Source of the DNA: an uncultured Bacteroidota bacterium
GTDB taxonomy: Bacteria > Bacteroidota > Bacteroidia > Bacteroidales > P3
NCBI GenBank assembly: GCA_902791695.1
Contig: CADAWR010000013.1
Location: 1 to 64,000 of the forward strand
Direction: 5' to 3'
DNA: 64,000 nucleotides
Shown here piece after piece: positions 6,339-14,586 of this stretch. Each line of letters begins with the position of its first letter. Position 1 is the first letter of the stretch. The translations under genes and the position numbers were made by a program. Below the pieces are notes generated by a model that worked only from the letters and a program-made list of their open reading frames with translations, was not told the DNA's origin and made no database searches.

Positions 6339-9080
6339 TTAGAAGGGTATAAACCCTATACCAACCTTCAACGTGAGGATGTTGGACAGTATCGCGTCGG
6401 CATAGTGCATGTACTGCTTGTTCTTGCCGCTGAAGTCACGGTCTATGGTTTTGAATAAGCCATAGGTGTAGGCGTAGTCTACCTGCCAGTTGAGCAACAG
6501 CCGGTGGAAGAACGTGTAGTTACGGCCTATGCCCAGATGCAGGCCAAATGTGTTGCCGGCATTCGAGCCCGACGTCAACTCGCTGAAGTGCACCAGATGT
6601 GCGCCACCGTCGAAGTAGAAGCCGTGCGGCGCAAAGTCGCTGCGTAGATATTTGCGAACCTCAAGGCCGATTGTTAGCATGTTCTTGGAACTCTGCACGT
6701 TCTTTGTGACACTGTGCCACACATAGCTTGAGCCAATAACTTCTTCGTACGATGCATCCACCTGCTGTGTCACATCGTCGTATCCCTTGTGGTAGCGCAC
6801 TGTGGCGGCAAGTGATACGTTACGGGCCAAAGCCACCTCCAGCGACACCCATGGCGTCATGGCGAGATAGTGGCCTGCCTTGAAGGTCTGGTAACCGGCA
6901 AAGCCAAGGTTGAAGCCACCGGCAATAGCCACATGGTGTCCACAAAAGCCGATAGGCTCACCACTCTTCGGCTTCATGGCACGCACATAGGTGTCGTAAA
7001 TCATGGCGTCAACAAGGTCGCTGTGGTCGGCCACATTGTAGCTGTACGACTCGCGTGCCAGCAGTTTGCCCTCGCGCACGTCCACTATCACCGATGCCAT
7101 GGCTGTGCGCTCAAGGCCTGTCAGGCTCAGCGGTATCACTATCGGAGCCAGCGGCAGCACCAATGCGTAGCCGATACCCATCTCGGGTTCTGCGCCTTCG
7201 ATGTTGAGCACCACTGTCATGTTGATGGTTCGCGCATTGTGGCGGTCCATCATCTCTTCCATGTCGGGTTGCATCATGCGGTGCATGGGGTAATATCCCT
7301 TCGTGAGCCAGAACTCGTTAATCCATTCGCATGTCGTCAGGAAATCATTGTACTGGGTGTCGCTCACCATATTGTGCAATCCGCCGTCAGAGAAGTCTAT
7401 GCTTTCACAGCCGAACCGCTCGCCCATCTTCACCAGACGCTTCGTGAGGTCGTCCTCACGGCTGGCACTTTCGGCATATTTCATCTCGTTCTTGCTGTTG
7501 GCTACCCAATACGTCGCATCGAACACCAGCATACCGTTGGCTTCGCTCTTTTCAACCGTGGGTTTCACTGCATTGTTGTTCAGGTGGCTGCGTAGTTCGC
7601 TGCAGAATTCTGCGTCGCCTGCGGCAATGTCGGTCAGCGCGTACGACGTCGGGTTGCGCTTCGTCTGGCTTTCTCGCTTCTGCTTGATGCGCTCGTACTT
7701 TGTCTTCGGCTTGTCACTCTCAGTCTCTTCCGCATTCTGGCTCTTCGGCTCGTCGACACCTTCCTTCGGTACCTCTAACATGAAGTCTATCACGCTCTTC
7801 TTGTTCGATGTGCGCAGCTCCTCCATCAGGTCTGCCGCCATCGCTGTAAATGCTTCGTTGGCGGGGAAACGGCGGTGCATCTCCCACACTTTGTGCAGCG
7901 CTGCCAGCGTGGCCTGCTCGCCGCTCATCTTCTTCATGGCGTAGTGCACCTGCTGGCTCTCGCCTTCAATCTCCTTGTAGTCGCCCACCGCCACGTTCTC
8001 GTTGTCGTGGTTCTTGAACTTGGCTATCCCGTAGAGCTCCTGAGCCATGTACTCGTTCAGTTGCTCGTCGTTACCATTGTCCTTGAGCATCAGCCATGTG
8101 TTGTAGAAGGCGCGGGCGTATTCGCCGTGGATTATCTCCTGCCGTATGCACTCTTTGCGGGACATTTCGCGCAGAGCTTCAAACTCTGCTTTGGTTGTCA
8201 CCACATATTTCTCGCCGCCATAGTATCCGTCCAGCGCTGCCGCGCAGTTGCGACGGCGTGTGATGATGTTGGGGTGTGTGCTGTGGCTGTCGTCGTAGTT
8301 GTCGCGGCTCGTGATGTTGGCCACGCTGTCGAGCCAGCAGCCGGTGAGTTTGTAGTACGGGGTGTTGAACCATGTGGTGTCGAACGGTATCTCGTCGAAT
8401 GGCAGTTCGCTGTACTGCAGCACGTCGAACACTCCCTCCGTCACCTGCTTGTTGTAGGGACTGCCGAGGTAGAACATCGCTATGCCCAGCGAGTCGGCTT
8501 CGTTCTCCATCTCGCGGCTGCGGTGGTGGCGGCGCATGAAACTGCTCATCTCGTCGCTGTTCTCCTCTACGTCGGCCTTACGTTTCTTGTCCTTGCCTAC
8601 CAGTTCCTCCAGCGAGTGGCTCCGGTAATAGTGTATTATCTCATGGCCTATAATGAAGGCCAGCTGGGCTTCGTCTTCCACCTGTGCCACAAGGCCGGTG
8701 TTGACAAACACCATGCCCTGTCCTGTCGTGAAGGCGTTGACCTCCGGACTGGTGACGGTGTAGAAGCGCAGCTCCGAGCGCAGCTCTGGATAGTCCTTCA
8801 GCAGTGTGTCGGCTATGCGTTCCACCATCCGGCTTATAGGGTCGCCGTAGACGATGTGGCCACCGGCCAGCATCTTGTTGATGCGGTACGATGCCTCCAT
8901 CACCTGCGCCTTGTTCTTCACGCGGCCGCCGGCATACTTCTTCGCCCTCTGCATGTCGGCCTCGTAGAGCTCGTCCACGCTCATCTTCATGTCCTGCGGC
9001 ACAGGCCCCACGCTGCGCAGTTGCGCCGTGACCCCTGCTGCCATTAGCATGGCCGCTGCCAGTATGACAACCTTCTTCAT
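6339..9080 (-). CDS. Secreted M48-family metalloprotease with C-terminal beta-rich domain
   Basis: The 913-residue protein has a signal peptide (MKKVVILAAAMLMAAGVTAQ) and a gluzincin motif HEIIH at 146-150. The third-ligand motif ENEADSLG lies near 192-199, and VNAFTTGQGMVFVNTGL precedes the active site, all typical of M48 (BepA/YfgC-like) periplasmic proteases. A long charged middle region (about 440-490, Lys/Glu-rich) and a C-terminal part from about residue 700 with alternating hydrophobic strands (FKAGHYLAMTPWVSLEVALA to LTLKVGIGFIPF) suggest an outer-membrane barrel or barrel-like domain. Family members act in outer-membrane protein quality control. It lies just upstream of sigma cassette B on the same strand but has its own terminator. 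Confidence 0.85.
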   Translation of the reverse strand: MKKVVILAAAMLMAAGVTAQLRSVGPVPQDMKMSVDELYEADMQRAKKYAGGRVKNKAQVMEASYRINKMLAGGHIVYGDPISRMVERIADTLLKDYPELRSELRFYTVTSPEVNAFTTGQGMVFVNTGLVAQVEDEAQLAFIIGHEIIHYYRSHSLEELVGKDKKRKADVEENSDEMSSFMRRHHRSREMENEADSLGIAMFYLGSPYNKQVTEGVFDVLQYSELPFDEIPFDTTWFNTPYYKLTGCWLDSVANITSRDNYDDSHSTHPNIITRRRNCAAALDGYYGGEKYVVTTKAEFEALREMSRKECIRQEIIHGEYARAFYNTWLMLKDNGNDEQLNEYMAQELYGIAKFKNHDNENVAVGDYKEIEGESQQVHYAMKKMSGEQATLAALHKVWEMHRRFPANEAFTAMAADLMEELRTSNKKSVIDFMLEVPKEGVDEPKSQNAEETESDKPKTKYERIKQKRESQTKRNPTSYALTDIAAGDAEFCSELRSHLNNNAVKPTVEKSEANGMLVFDATYWVANSKNEMKYAESASREDDLTKRLVKMGERFGCESIDFSDGGLHNMVSDTQYNDFLTTCEWINEFWLTKGYYPMHRMMQPDMEEMMDRHNARTINMTVVLNIEGAEPEMGIGYALVLPLAPIVIPLSLTGLERTAMASVIVDVREGKLLARESYSYNVADHSDLVDAMIYDTYVRAMKPKSGEPIGFCGHHVAIAGGFNLGFAGYQTFKAGHYLAMTPWVSLEVALARNVSLAATVRYHKGYDDVTQQVDASYEEVIGSSYVWHSVTKNVQSSKNMLTIGLEVRKYLRSDFAPHGFYFDGGAHLVHFSELTSGSNAGNTFGLHLGIGRNYTFFHRLLLNWQVDYAYTYGLFKTIDRDFSGKNKQYMHYADAILSNILTLKVGIGFIPF

Positions 9081-9086
9081 CCCTGC

Positions 9087-10541
9087 TTATTTTAGTTCCA
9101 AGTGTGCAAACTGTCCTTTGCGTCTGCCGCTGAGCAGCAGCAGGTACTTGTCGCTACCCATGGGGTGCGCGCTGCCGATGATGCCCTGGTCGTCGATGTT
9201 GAAGTTCTCGCGGTTGCCACTGCCGTCGGCTTTCAGGCGTATCACGCTCAACAGGGCGTCATGCTTTGTGGGCTTGAAGGGTTTCACACTCTTCTCTTCC
9301 GGCGTATCGGCATTTTTCACGTGTGTCGCAACAGCCAGCATGATGCCCTCGCTGTAGGGCTGCCAGCGGTAGCTCATTATACCTTTGAGGTTGGGGTGGC
9401 AGTTGTTCTCCATGCGCCATACGCGCGACCACTGCACCTGGCCGTCGGCATTCACGCGCATCACCATCATGCCGACACGGTTGAAATCACTGGGGAAACC
9501 GTCGGTGTATATGGTCCACATCTGGTCCACCATCACGTAGGCACCTGTGGCGTCGGCTATGCTCTGCTGGATGTTGCCGAAGGGTACCCAGTGGTGCTTC
9601 ATGCCGCTCTTGTCCTTTTCGTTGCACAGACGGGCAGTCTCCTGATCGGTGAAGGTGTGCTTCACCACATTGGTCTTGCCGCTCTCGATGTTGTAGCAGT
9701 AGATGTCAATGCGGTCTATGTTGGGGCCGCCTTCCTTGGCGGGCATTATGGTGCGCTTCTCCTCCTGCAATGCCGAGGCCAGCAGTATCTTGCCGTCGCC
9801 GTAGCGTATCATGCGCGTCTCGTTGACTCTGCCTTCATCCAGCAGGCGGAAGCCGTAGTGGTTCTCGTTCTCGCCGTCCACCACCGTGAAGCTGCACAGC
9901 CCCTTGTCGCTCACATACGACAGCACCACCTCGCCGCTGTCGGTCACATACACCTGGCTGCAGGGCGTGGGCGTTATCTTCATCTTCCAGTATTCGTTCA
10001 GCTCGCGGCTGTACAGGCCAACCCACATCTCAGGCTCCTGTGTCTTGCGCGAGGCCACGAAGACCCCTGCCAGCAGCTGCTGGTCGTTCGACGTGCCCAT
10101 GGCGAAGAAGAACTCGTCACCCTTCTGCCCCTTGAAGTCGGCAAGCACCAGCTGCTCACCCTTCTCCTTCAGCGACATATCGCGGCGCTCGCGCCACACG
10201 CGCATGCCGTTGTCGTTCTCCGTCATCATCAGCAAGTCTACGTTATTGTCGTTCAAGAAGCCACCGTAGCAGTTCACCTCCTTTGTCTTGCCCATATCCA
10301 CGCGCGCCAGCTCGTTCTGCGCATAGTCGTAGCACACCAGCGCCTGGTTGGTGCGGAGGTAGCCGAAGCCGCTGTACTCCAGCAGCACCACACCCTGGCT
10401 GTTGGCACCGATGAACTTCTGGCTGTAGTCGTCGGCCAACGGCTTGCCGAGGGGTTCTGTCTTGAGGGTAGCATTCTGTGCAAAGGCCATCATGCCTCCC
10501 ATGAGCAGCATAACGGCAACAGTTACAATCTTTTTCATCAT
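9087..10541 (-). CDS. Secreted protein of unknown function
   Basis: There are 484 residues with the signal peptide MMKKIVTVAVMLLMGGMMAFAQ. An ATG further upstream at 10568 overlaps the promoter -7 box, so it cannot be the start. The mature part looks like a repeated beta-strand protein (many xDxNVDLLMMTE and GEVVLSYVSDKG-like stretches), possibly a beta-propeller. No catalytic motif is recognised. It ends 6 bp before the M48 protease start, so the two are almost certainly co-transcribed and may act together at the envelope. Confidence 0.8.
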   Translation of the reverse strand: MMKKIVTVAVMLLMGGMMAFAQNATLKTEPLGKPLADDYSQKFIGANSQGVVLLEYSGFGYLRTNQALVCYDYAQNELARVDMGKTKEVNCYGGFLNDNNVDLLMMTENDNGMRVWRERRDMSLKEKGEQLVLADFKGQKGDEFFFAMGTSNDQQLLAGVFVASRKTQEPEMWVGLYSRELNEYWKMKITPTPCSQVYVTDSGEVVLSYVSDKGLCSFTVVDGENENHYGFRLLDEGRVNETRMIRYGDGKILLASALQEEKRTIMPAKEGGPNIDRIDIYCYNIESGKTNVVKHTFTDQETARLCNEKDKSGMKHHWVPFGNIQQSIADATGAYVMVDQMWTIYTDGFPSDFNRVGMMVMRVNADGQVQWSRVWRMENNCHPNLKGIMSYRWQPYSEGIMLAVATHVKNADTPEEKSVKPFKPTKHDALLSVIRLKADGSGNRENFNIDDQGIIGSAHPMGSDKYLLLLSGRRKGQFAHLELK

Positions 10542-10565
10542 ATTAGTTTTTATAGATATTTTGTG

Positions 10566-10573
10566 CAAATATA
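10566..10573 (-). promoter_or_regulatory. TANNTTTG promoter box for the 9087-10541 operon
   Basis: TATATTTG on the minus strand, about 25 bp before the ATG, fits the Bacteroidota -7 box. I see no TTTG at the -33 position, so only the downstream half is canonical. A GCGCAAGCGC palindrome lies a little further upstream. Confidence 0.5.
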
Positions 10574-10637
10574 CTAATATTTTCTAAATAATTAGCGCTT
10601 GCGCACAAAAAAGACGGATTTATTCCCGTGTGGCAAT

Positions 10638-10770
10638 ACTCCGTACCCCCTCCGTACCCCCTCCGTCTGTTCACCGGTTGTTCACCGGTTGTTCACCGGT
10701 TGTTCGACGGTTTAAACCGTCGAACAACCGGTGAACAACCGGTGAACAACCGGAGAGGGTACGGAGGGGT
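10638..10770. repeat. Intergenic palindromic repeat, copy 1 (11-bp unit type)
   Basis: Eight consecutive 11-bp units: TTCACCGGTTG three times, TTCGACGGTTT, then AAACCGTCGAA, CAACCGGTGAA twice and a partial unit, giving a long near-perfect dyad centred on GGTTTAAACC at 10713/10714. It is flanked by an outer inverted pair, CTCCGTACCCCC on the left and GGGTACGGAG on the right. It sits between divergent genes. Copies 2-4 are at 23380, 45358 and 52779. Confidence 0.9.
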
Positions 10771-10851
10771 GGCGTGGAGCCTCCGGCGCTGCAAAGATGA
10801 GGCTGCGAAGCAAATTCATAAATTTCTGATTCCTAATTCCTAATTTTTGTG

Positions 10852-10859
10852 TATTTTTG
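10852..10859 (+). promoter_or_regulatory. TANNTTTG box immediately before nif3
   Basis: TATTTTTG ends only 4 bp before the chosen ATG at 10864. If it is the real -7 box, the transcript would be leaderless or nearly so. No TTTG lies at the expected -33 spacing. Confidence 0.4.
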
Positions 10860-10863
10860 CAGC

Positions 10864-11664
10864 ATGAAAACAGGCGAAGTTATCAAGTGGCTGGATGCTA
10901 CGTTCCATCCTGAATACCAGGAAGATTATGACAATGCCGGGTTCCTTCTCGGCAACTCGGCGAGCGACTACAGGGGCGCCTTGGTGGCGCTGGACCTCAC
11001 TCCAGCAGTGGTCGACGAGGCGGTGCGGCTCGGCTTGAGCCTCATCGTGACGCACCATCCGTTCATCTTCACGGGCGTCAAGCGCCTGACCGACGGCACC
11101 GAGACCGGCCGCATGGTGATGACGCTGGCCAAGAACGACATCAGCGTCTATGCCGCTCACACAAACCTCGACAATCTCTCGTGGGGCGTCAGCGGCGTTT
11201 TGGCACAGAAGTTGGGCTTGCGGAACTGCCATATCCTGAAAGGGATGGACGGTGCGCAGGACGATAGCATAGGCGCCGGCATGGTGGGTGACTTGGACGA
11301 GCCTGTGGGCGTCGAGGTCTTCCTCACGAGGGTCAAGGAGGTGATAGGCATACCCTTTGTCCGCGTGTCGCAGCAGACGCACCGCGGTCCCGCAGCACTA
11401 GTCCGGCGCGTGGCCCTCTGCGGCGGCAGCGGCGCCGAGTTCATAGGCGACGCCCTCCGGGCTGGGGCCGACATCTACCTGACGGCAGACCTCAAATACC
11501 ACGACTTCCAGCGCACAGATGGCCGTATGCTGCTCGCAGACATCGGGCACTACGAGAGCGAACAATTTGCAAAAGATATTATTTTCCGCGCAATATCAGA
11601 AAAATTTTGTACTTTTGCATGCCGAATTTCCGAGACCCAACAGGGTATCGTGAACTATATTTGA
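10864..11664 (+). CDS. NIF3/YbgI-family dinuclear-metal protein
   Basis: The 266-residue protein starts MKTGEVIKWLDATFHPEYQEDYDNAGFLLGN, the NIF3 N-terminus. Metal ligands are visible in SLIVTHHPFIFTGVKR (HH pair), AAHTNLDNLSWGVSG and the C-terminal DIGHYESEQFAKDI. Length matches the short YbgI form, without the PII-like insertion found in many longer homologues. NIF3 proteins are toroidal hexamers with a two-metal site; the substrate is unsettled, with GTP cyclohydrolase-type or one-carbon roles proposed. It is followed by a zinc-ribbon coiled-coil gene, a pairing common in Bacteroidota. The start was chosen because the five upstream codons would begin inside the promoter box. Confidence 0.93.
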   Translation: MKTGEVIKWLDATFHPEYQEDYDNAGFLLGNSASDYRGALVALDLTPAVVDEAVRLGLSLIVTHHPFIFTGVKRLTDGTETGRMVMTLAKNDISVYAAHTNLDNLSWGVSGVLAQKLGLRNCHILKGMDGAQDDSIGAGMVGDLDEPVGVEVFLTRVKEVIGIPFVRVSQQTHRGPAALVRRVALCGGSGAEFIGDALRAGADIYLTADLKYHDFQRTDGRMLLADIGHYESEQFAKDIIFRAISEKFCTFACRISETQQGIVNYI

Positions 11665-11691
11665 TTATAAGACAATAATATATATTATAAA

Positions 11692-12516
11692 ATGACAAAG
11701 AAAGTCAGCACCAAAAAAGCCGAAACCGAGGCCCAGGAGGCCTCCGTCGTACTGCGTCCGGACGCCGATGTGGCTGTCGAGAAACGCCTTGTCGCTCTCT
11801 ACACCCTCCAGAGCGTCGACAGCGAGATTGACAAAATCCGCATCATCCGCGGCGAACTCCCTCAGGCCGTCCAAGACCTCGAGGACGAAATCGCCGGTCT
11901 GCACACCCGCATCGAAAACTTCAACAACGAAATCAAAGAGACAGAAGCCGCCAACAAGGCTCGCCTCACCGAGATCGACGAGCACAACGAGCAGATCAAA
12001 AAGTACCAGAAGCAGCAGGACAACGTGCGCAACAACCGCGAGTTCGAAAGTCTCAACAAGGAGATTGAGTTCCAAAACCTCGAAATTCAGCTCTGTGAGC
12101 GCAAGAACAAAGAGGGCAAGGCCCACGTCAGCGAGCTCAAACAGCACATCGAGGCCGCCAAGGTGCTGCTCGAAAACCGCGAGAAGGACCTCGACGCCAA
12201 GCGCGAGGAGCTGACCTCCATCACCGCCGAGACCGAGAAGGACGAGGAGCGCCTGCGCAAGATGTCCGCCGAACAGGAGCAGTTCATCGACGAGCGCTAC
12301 CTGACGGCCTACAAGCGTATCCGCAACGCCGCCCGCAACGGCCTCGCCGTGGTGCAGATCGACCGCGACTCCTGCGGCGGCTGCTTCAGCAACATCCCCC
12401 CGCAGCGCCAGATGGAGATAAAGATGCACAAGAAGGTTATCGTCTGCGAGAACTGCGGACGTATACTCGTGGACGGCGACATAGCCGCCAAAGCCAAAGC
12501 TAACTTGGAAAAATAA
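11692..12516 (+). CDS. Coiled-coil protein with C-terminal C4 zinc ribbon (CT398/DUF164 type)
   Basis: In this 274-residue protein, residues about 25-200 form a long antiparallel coiled coil (LQSVDSEIDKIRIIRGELP, then heptads rich in Glu and Lys). The last 50 residues hold two Cys pairs, DSCGGCFSNIPP and VCENCGRILVDGD, a zinc ribbon. The family is a regular neighbour of NIF3. Proposed roles include nucleic-acid or flagellar/secretion scaffolding, but no activity is settled. The gap to nif3 is 27 bp. A TACTTTTG box at 11610-11617, inside the 3' end of nif3, could be a private promoter. Confidence 0.88.
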   Translation: MTKKVSTKKAETEAQEASVVLRPDADVAVEKRLVALYTLQSVDSEIDKIRIIRGELPQAVQDLEDEIAGLHTRIENFNNEIKETEAANKARLTEIDEHNEQIKKYQKQQDNVRNNREFESLNKEIEFQNLEIQLCERKNKEGKAHVSELKQHIEAAKVLLENREKDLDAKREELTSITAETEKDEERLRKMSAEQEQFIDERYLTAYKRIRNAARNGLAVVQIDRDSCGGCFSNIPPQRQMEIKMHKKVIVCENCGRILVDGDIAAKAKANLEK

Positions 12517-12522
12517 GCTATT

Positions 12523-14019
12523 ATGACCTACCAATTCAACCCCGAAGAAAAGCTCACCCTGGACAAGATTCAGGAGATTATAGACAAGAAGATGACCCTC
12601 GCCCTCAGCGACGAGGCCAAGCGCCGCATCGAGAAATGCCGCAACTACCTCAACAAGAAGATGGAAAACCAGAAGGTGCCCATCTACGGTGTCACAACCG
12701 GCTTCGGCAGCCTCTGCAACATCAGCATCAGCAAAGAGCAGCTCAGCCAGCTGCAGAAGAACCTGGTGATGAGCCACGCCTGCGGCGTCGGCGACGAGGT
12801 GCCCGCCGAGGTGGTGCGCCTCATGCTGCTGCTCAAGGCCCAGAACTTCTGCTTCGGCTACAGCGGCGCCCAGCTGCAGACTGTGCAACGCCTCATCGAC
12901 TGCTACAACGAGGACGTGCTGCCCGTGGTCTACCAGCAGGGTTCCCTCGGCGCCAGCGGCGACCTCTGCCCCCTGGCCAACCTGATGCTCCCCGCCATCC
13001 TCGGCATGGGCGACGTGTACTGGAAAGGCCGCCGCTGCGACGTGCAGGAGGTCTACGCCGCCAAAGGCTGGCAGCCCATCGAGCTGCAGAGCAAGGAGGG
13101 TCTCGCCCTGCTTAACGGCACCCAGTTCATGAGCTCCTTCGCCGTGTGGTCGCTCCTCAAGGCCCGCCGCCTGAGCCGTCAGGCCGACATGGTGCTGAGC
13201 CTCTCGCTCGACGCTTTCGACGGCCGCATAGAGCCCTTCTACGAGAGCCTCCACATGGTGCGCCCCCACAAGGGCCAGCTCGAGACTGCCGCCGCTGTGC
13301 GCGAGATGCTCGACGGCAGCGAGATAATCAAGCGCCACAAGGAGCATGTGCAGGACCCCTACAGCTTCCGCTGCGCCCCGCAGGTGCACGGTGCCGCCAA
13401 GGACACCATCCGCTATGTTGCCTCTGTCGTTGAGACTGAGATCAACTCCACCACCGACAACCCCATAGTGCTGCCCGACGAGGACATGGTCATCAGTGGC
13501 GGTCACTTCCACGGCGAGCCCCTCGCCATGGTGCTCGACTTCCTGGCCATCGCCGTCGCCGAGCTCGGTGCCATCAGCGAACGCCGCACCTACCAGCTCA
13601 TCGACGCCAAGCGCGGTCTGCCCAGCTTCCTCGTGGCCAAACCCGGCCTCAACAGCGGCTTCATGATTCCGCAGTATGCCGCCGCCAGCATCGTCAGCCA
13701 GAGCAAGCAGCTCTGCACCCCATGCAGCGTCGACAGCATCACCAGCAGCCAGAACCAGGAAGACCTCGTCAGCATGGGTGGCAACGCCGCCACCAAGTGC
13801 TACAAGGTGTGCGAGAACACCGAGCGCGTGCTTGCCATCGAGCTCTTCAACGCCGCCCAGGCCCTCGACTTCCGTCACCAGGAAGGCCTCAATAGCAGCC
13901 CCGCTATCGAGAAGATGGTTGCCGAATACCGCAAGGTTGTCAACTTCGTCGACATTGACGAGATCATGTACAAGCACATCCACAGCAGCGTGAAGTTCCT
14001 GCAGGGAATGGCGCTGTAA
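12523..14019 (+). CDS. hutH: Histidine ammonia-lyase (MIO aromatic amino-acid lyase)
   Basis: In the 498-residue protein, Ala144-Ser145-Gly146 in GSLGASGDLCPLAN self-cyclise to the MIO electrophile. YGVTTGFGSL (about 55-64) and SSQNQED (about 410) are active-site segments. At the position that selects substrate the protein has LVMSHACG: Ser-His as in histidine ammonia-lyases, rather than the His-His of tyrosine lyases or Phe of phenylalanine lyases. It should convert L-histidine to trans-urocanate plus ammonia. It lies 6 bp after the zinc-ribbon gene, with no hutU, hutI or formiminotransferase nearby, so the rest of the pathway must be elsewhere. Confidence 0.93.
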   Translation: MTYQFNPEEKLTLDKIQEIIDKKMTLALSDEAKRRIEKCRNYLNKKMENQKVPIYGVTTGFGSLCNISISKEQLSQLQKNLVMSHACGVGDEVPAEVVRLMLLLKAQNFCFGYSGAQLQTVQRLIDCYNEDVLPVVYQQGSLGASGDLCPLANLMLPAILGMGDVYWKGRRCDVQEVYAAKGWQPIELQSKEGLALLNGTQFMSSFAVWSLLKARRLSRQADMVLSLSLDAFDGRIEPFYESLHMVRPHKGQLETAAAVREMLDGSEIIKRHKEHVQDPYSFRCAPQVHGAAKDTIRYVASVVETEINSTTDNPIVLPDEDMVISGGHFHGEPLAMVLDFLAIAVAELGAISERRTYQLIDAKRGLPSFLVAKPGLNSGFMIPQYAAASIVSQSKQLCTPCSVDSITSSQNQEDLVSMGGNAATKCYKVCENTERVLAIELFNAAQALDFRHQEGLNSSPAIEKMVAEYRKVVNFVDIDEIMYKHIHSSVKFLQGMAL

Positions 14020-14036
14020 TCGTTTGTGTAGCATTA

Positions 14037-14292
14037 GCCCCGTAAGGGGCGCAGGCATACAGGCAGGGGTGGAAGCCAACGGCTGAAATCCCTGCTTCGC
14101 GTATATATATTTTCAAGCCCCGGAGGGACGTAGGATTACAGGCAGGGAATTCATTCCCTGCTGACGGCGGCAAAAAGGAACCCCGTAGGGGTGACAGGTG
14201 TTTGTGTCCTGCCGCCCCTACGGGGCTCGGTATATGGTGGGATACTGGTTAAACCCCTGCCTGTAAGCCTGCGCCCCTTCGGGGGCTTTTAC
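14037..14292. repeat. Cluster of intergenic GC-rich hairpin repeats
   Basis: The gap after hutH contains an outer inverted pair (CGCAGGCATACAGGCAGGGG near 14049, and CCCCTGCCTGTAAGCCTGCG near 14254). A nested large hairpin is formed by CCCCGTAGGGG and CCCCTACGGGG (about 14181-14226). Further small CCCCGxAGGGG-type hairpins are at 14039 and 14117, and a final CCCCTTCGGGGG is at about 14274. It resembles REP/BIME-like extragenic repeats. Its 3' end could also terminate hutH transcription. Confidence 0.7.
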
Positions 14293-14302
14293 AACAACCG
14301 TT

Positions 14303-14584
14303 TTAATCTTCAGAATATTTATTATAGATACTTTTGCCCGTACCAGTTATAAATCCTATTGTTGAAAGTATAGTTGCCGTCCACCAAAAGAAATTATAAC
14401 CCCCCGCACAGTGTTGAGCTTTGACTAAAGAACCCATAAAAATGCTGCGAATAAGATTCGGTAGAAAATTCATTCCATGCCATAATCCGCCCAACCAATG
14501 ATATGTTTTATCGGGATTGATGTTGCACCATAACCAGCTTAATAATACTGCAACGATGATAAATGTCAATATGCGTTGTATCAT
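14303..14584 (-). CDS. Small membrane protein of unknown function
   Basis: The 93-residue protein has a hydrophobic N-terminal helix (MIQRILTFIIVAVLLSWLWC) and a second hydrophobic stretch near 66-82 (FFWWTATILSTIGFITG), with amphipathic NFLPNLIRSIF between them. It is AT-rich compared with hutH. It begins 3 bp after the TerB-like gene, so the two are co-transcribed. I do not recognise the family. Confidence 0.65.
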   Translation of the reverse strand: MIQRILTFIIVAVLLSWLWCNINPDKTYHWLGGLWHGMNFLPNLIRSIFMGSLVKAQHCAGGYNFFWWTATILSTIGFITGTGKSIYNKYSED

Positions 14585-14586
14585 AA

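Noticed and set aside
10638-10770. CRISPR-like array of 11-bp repeats
   Set aside because: There are no spacers, units are contiguous and invert at the centre, and no cas genes are present.
10638-10770. Palindromic repeats as simple transcription terminators
   Set aside because: Three of four copies lie between divergent genes and none has a T-run after the stem.
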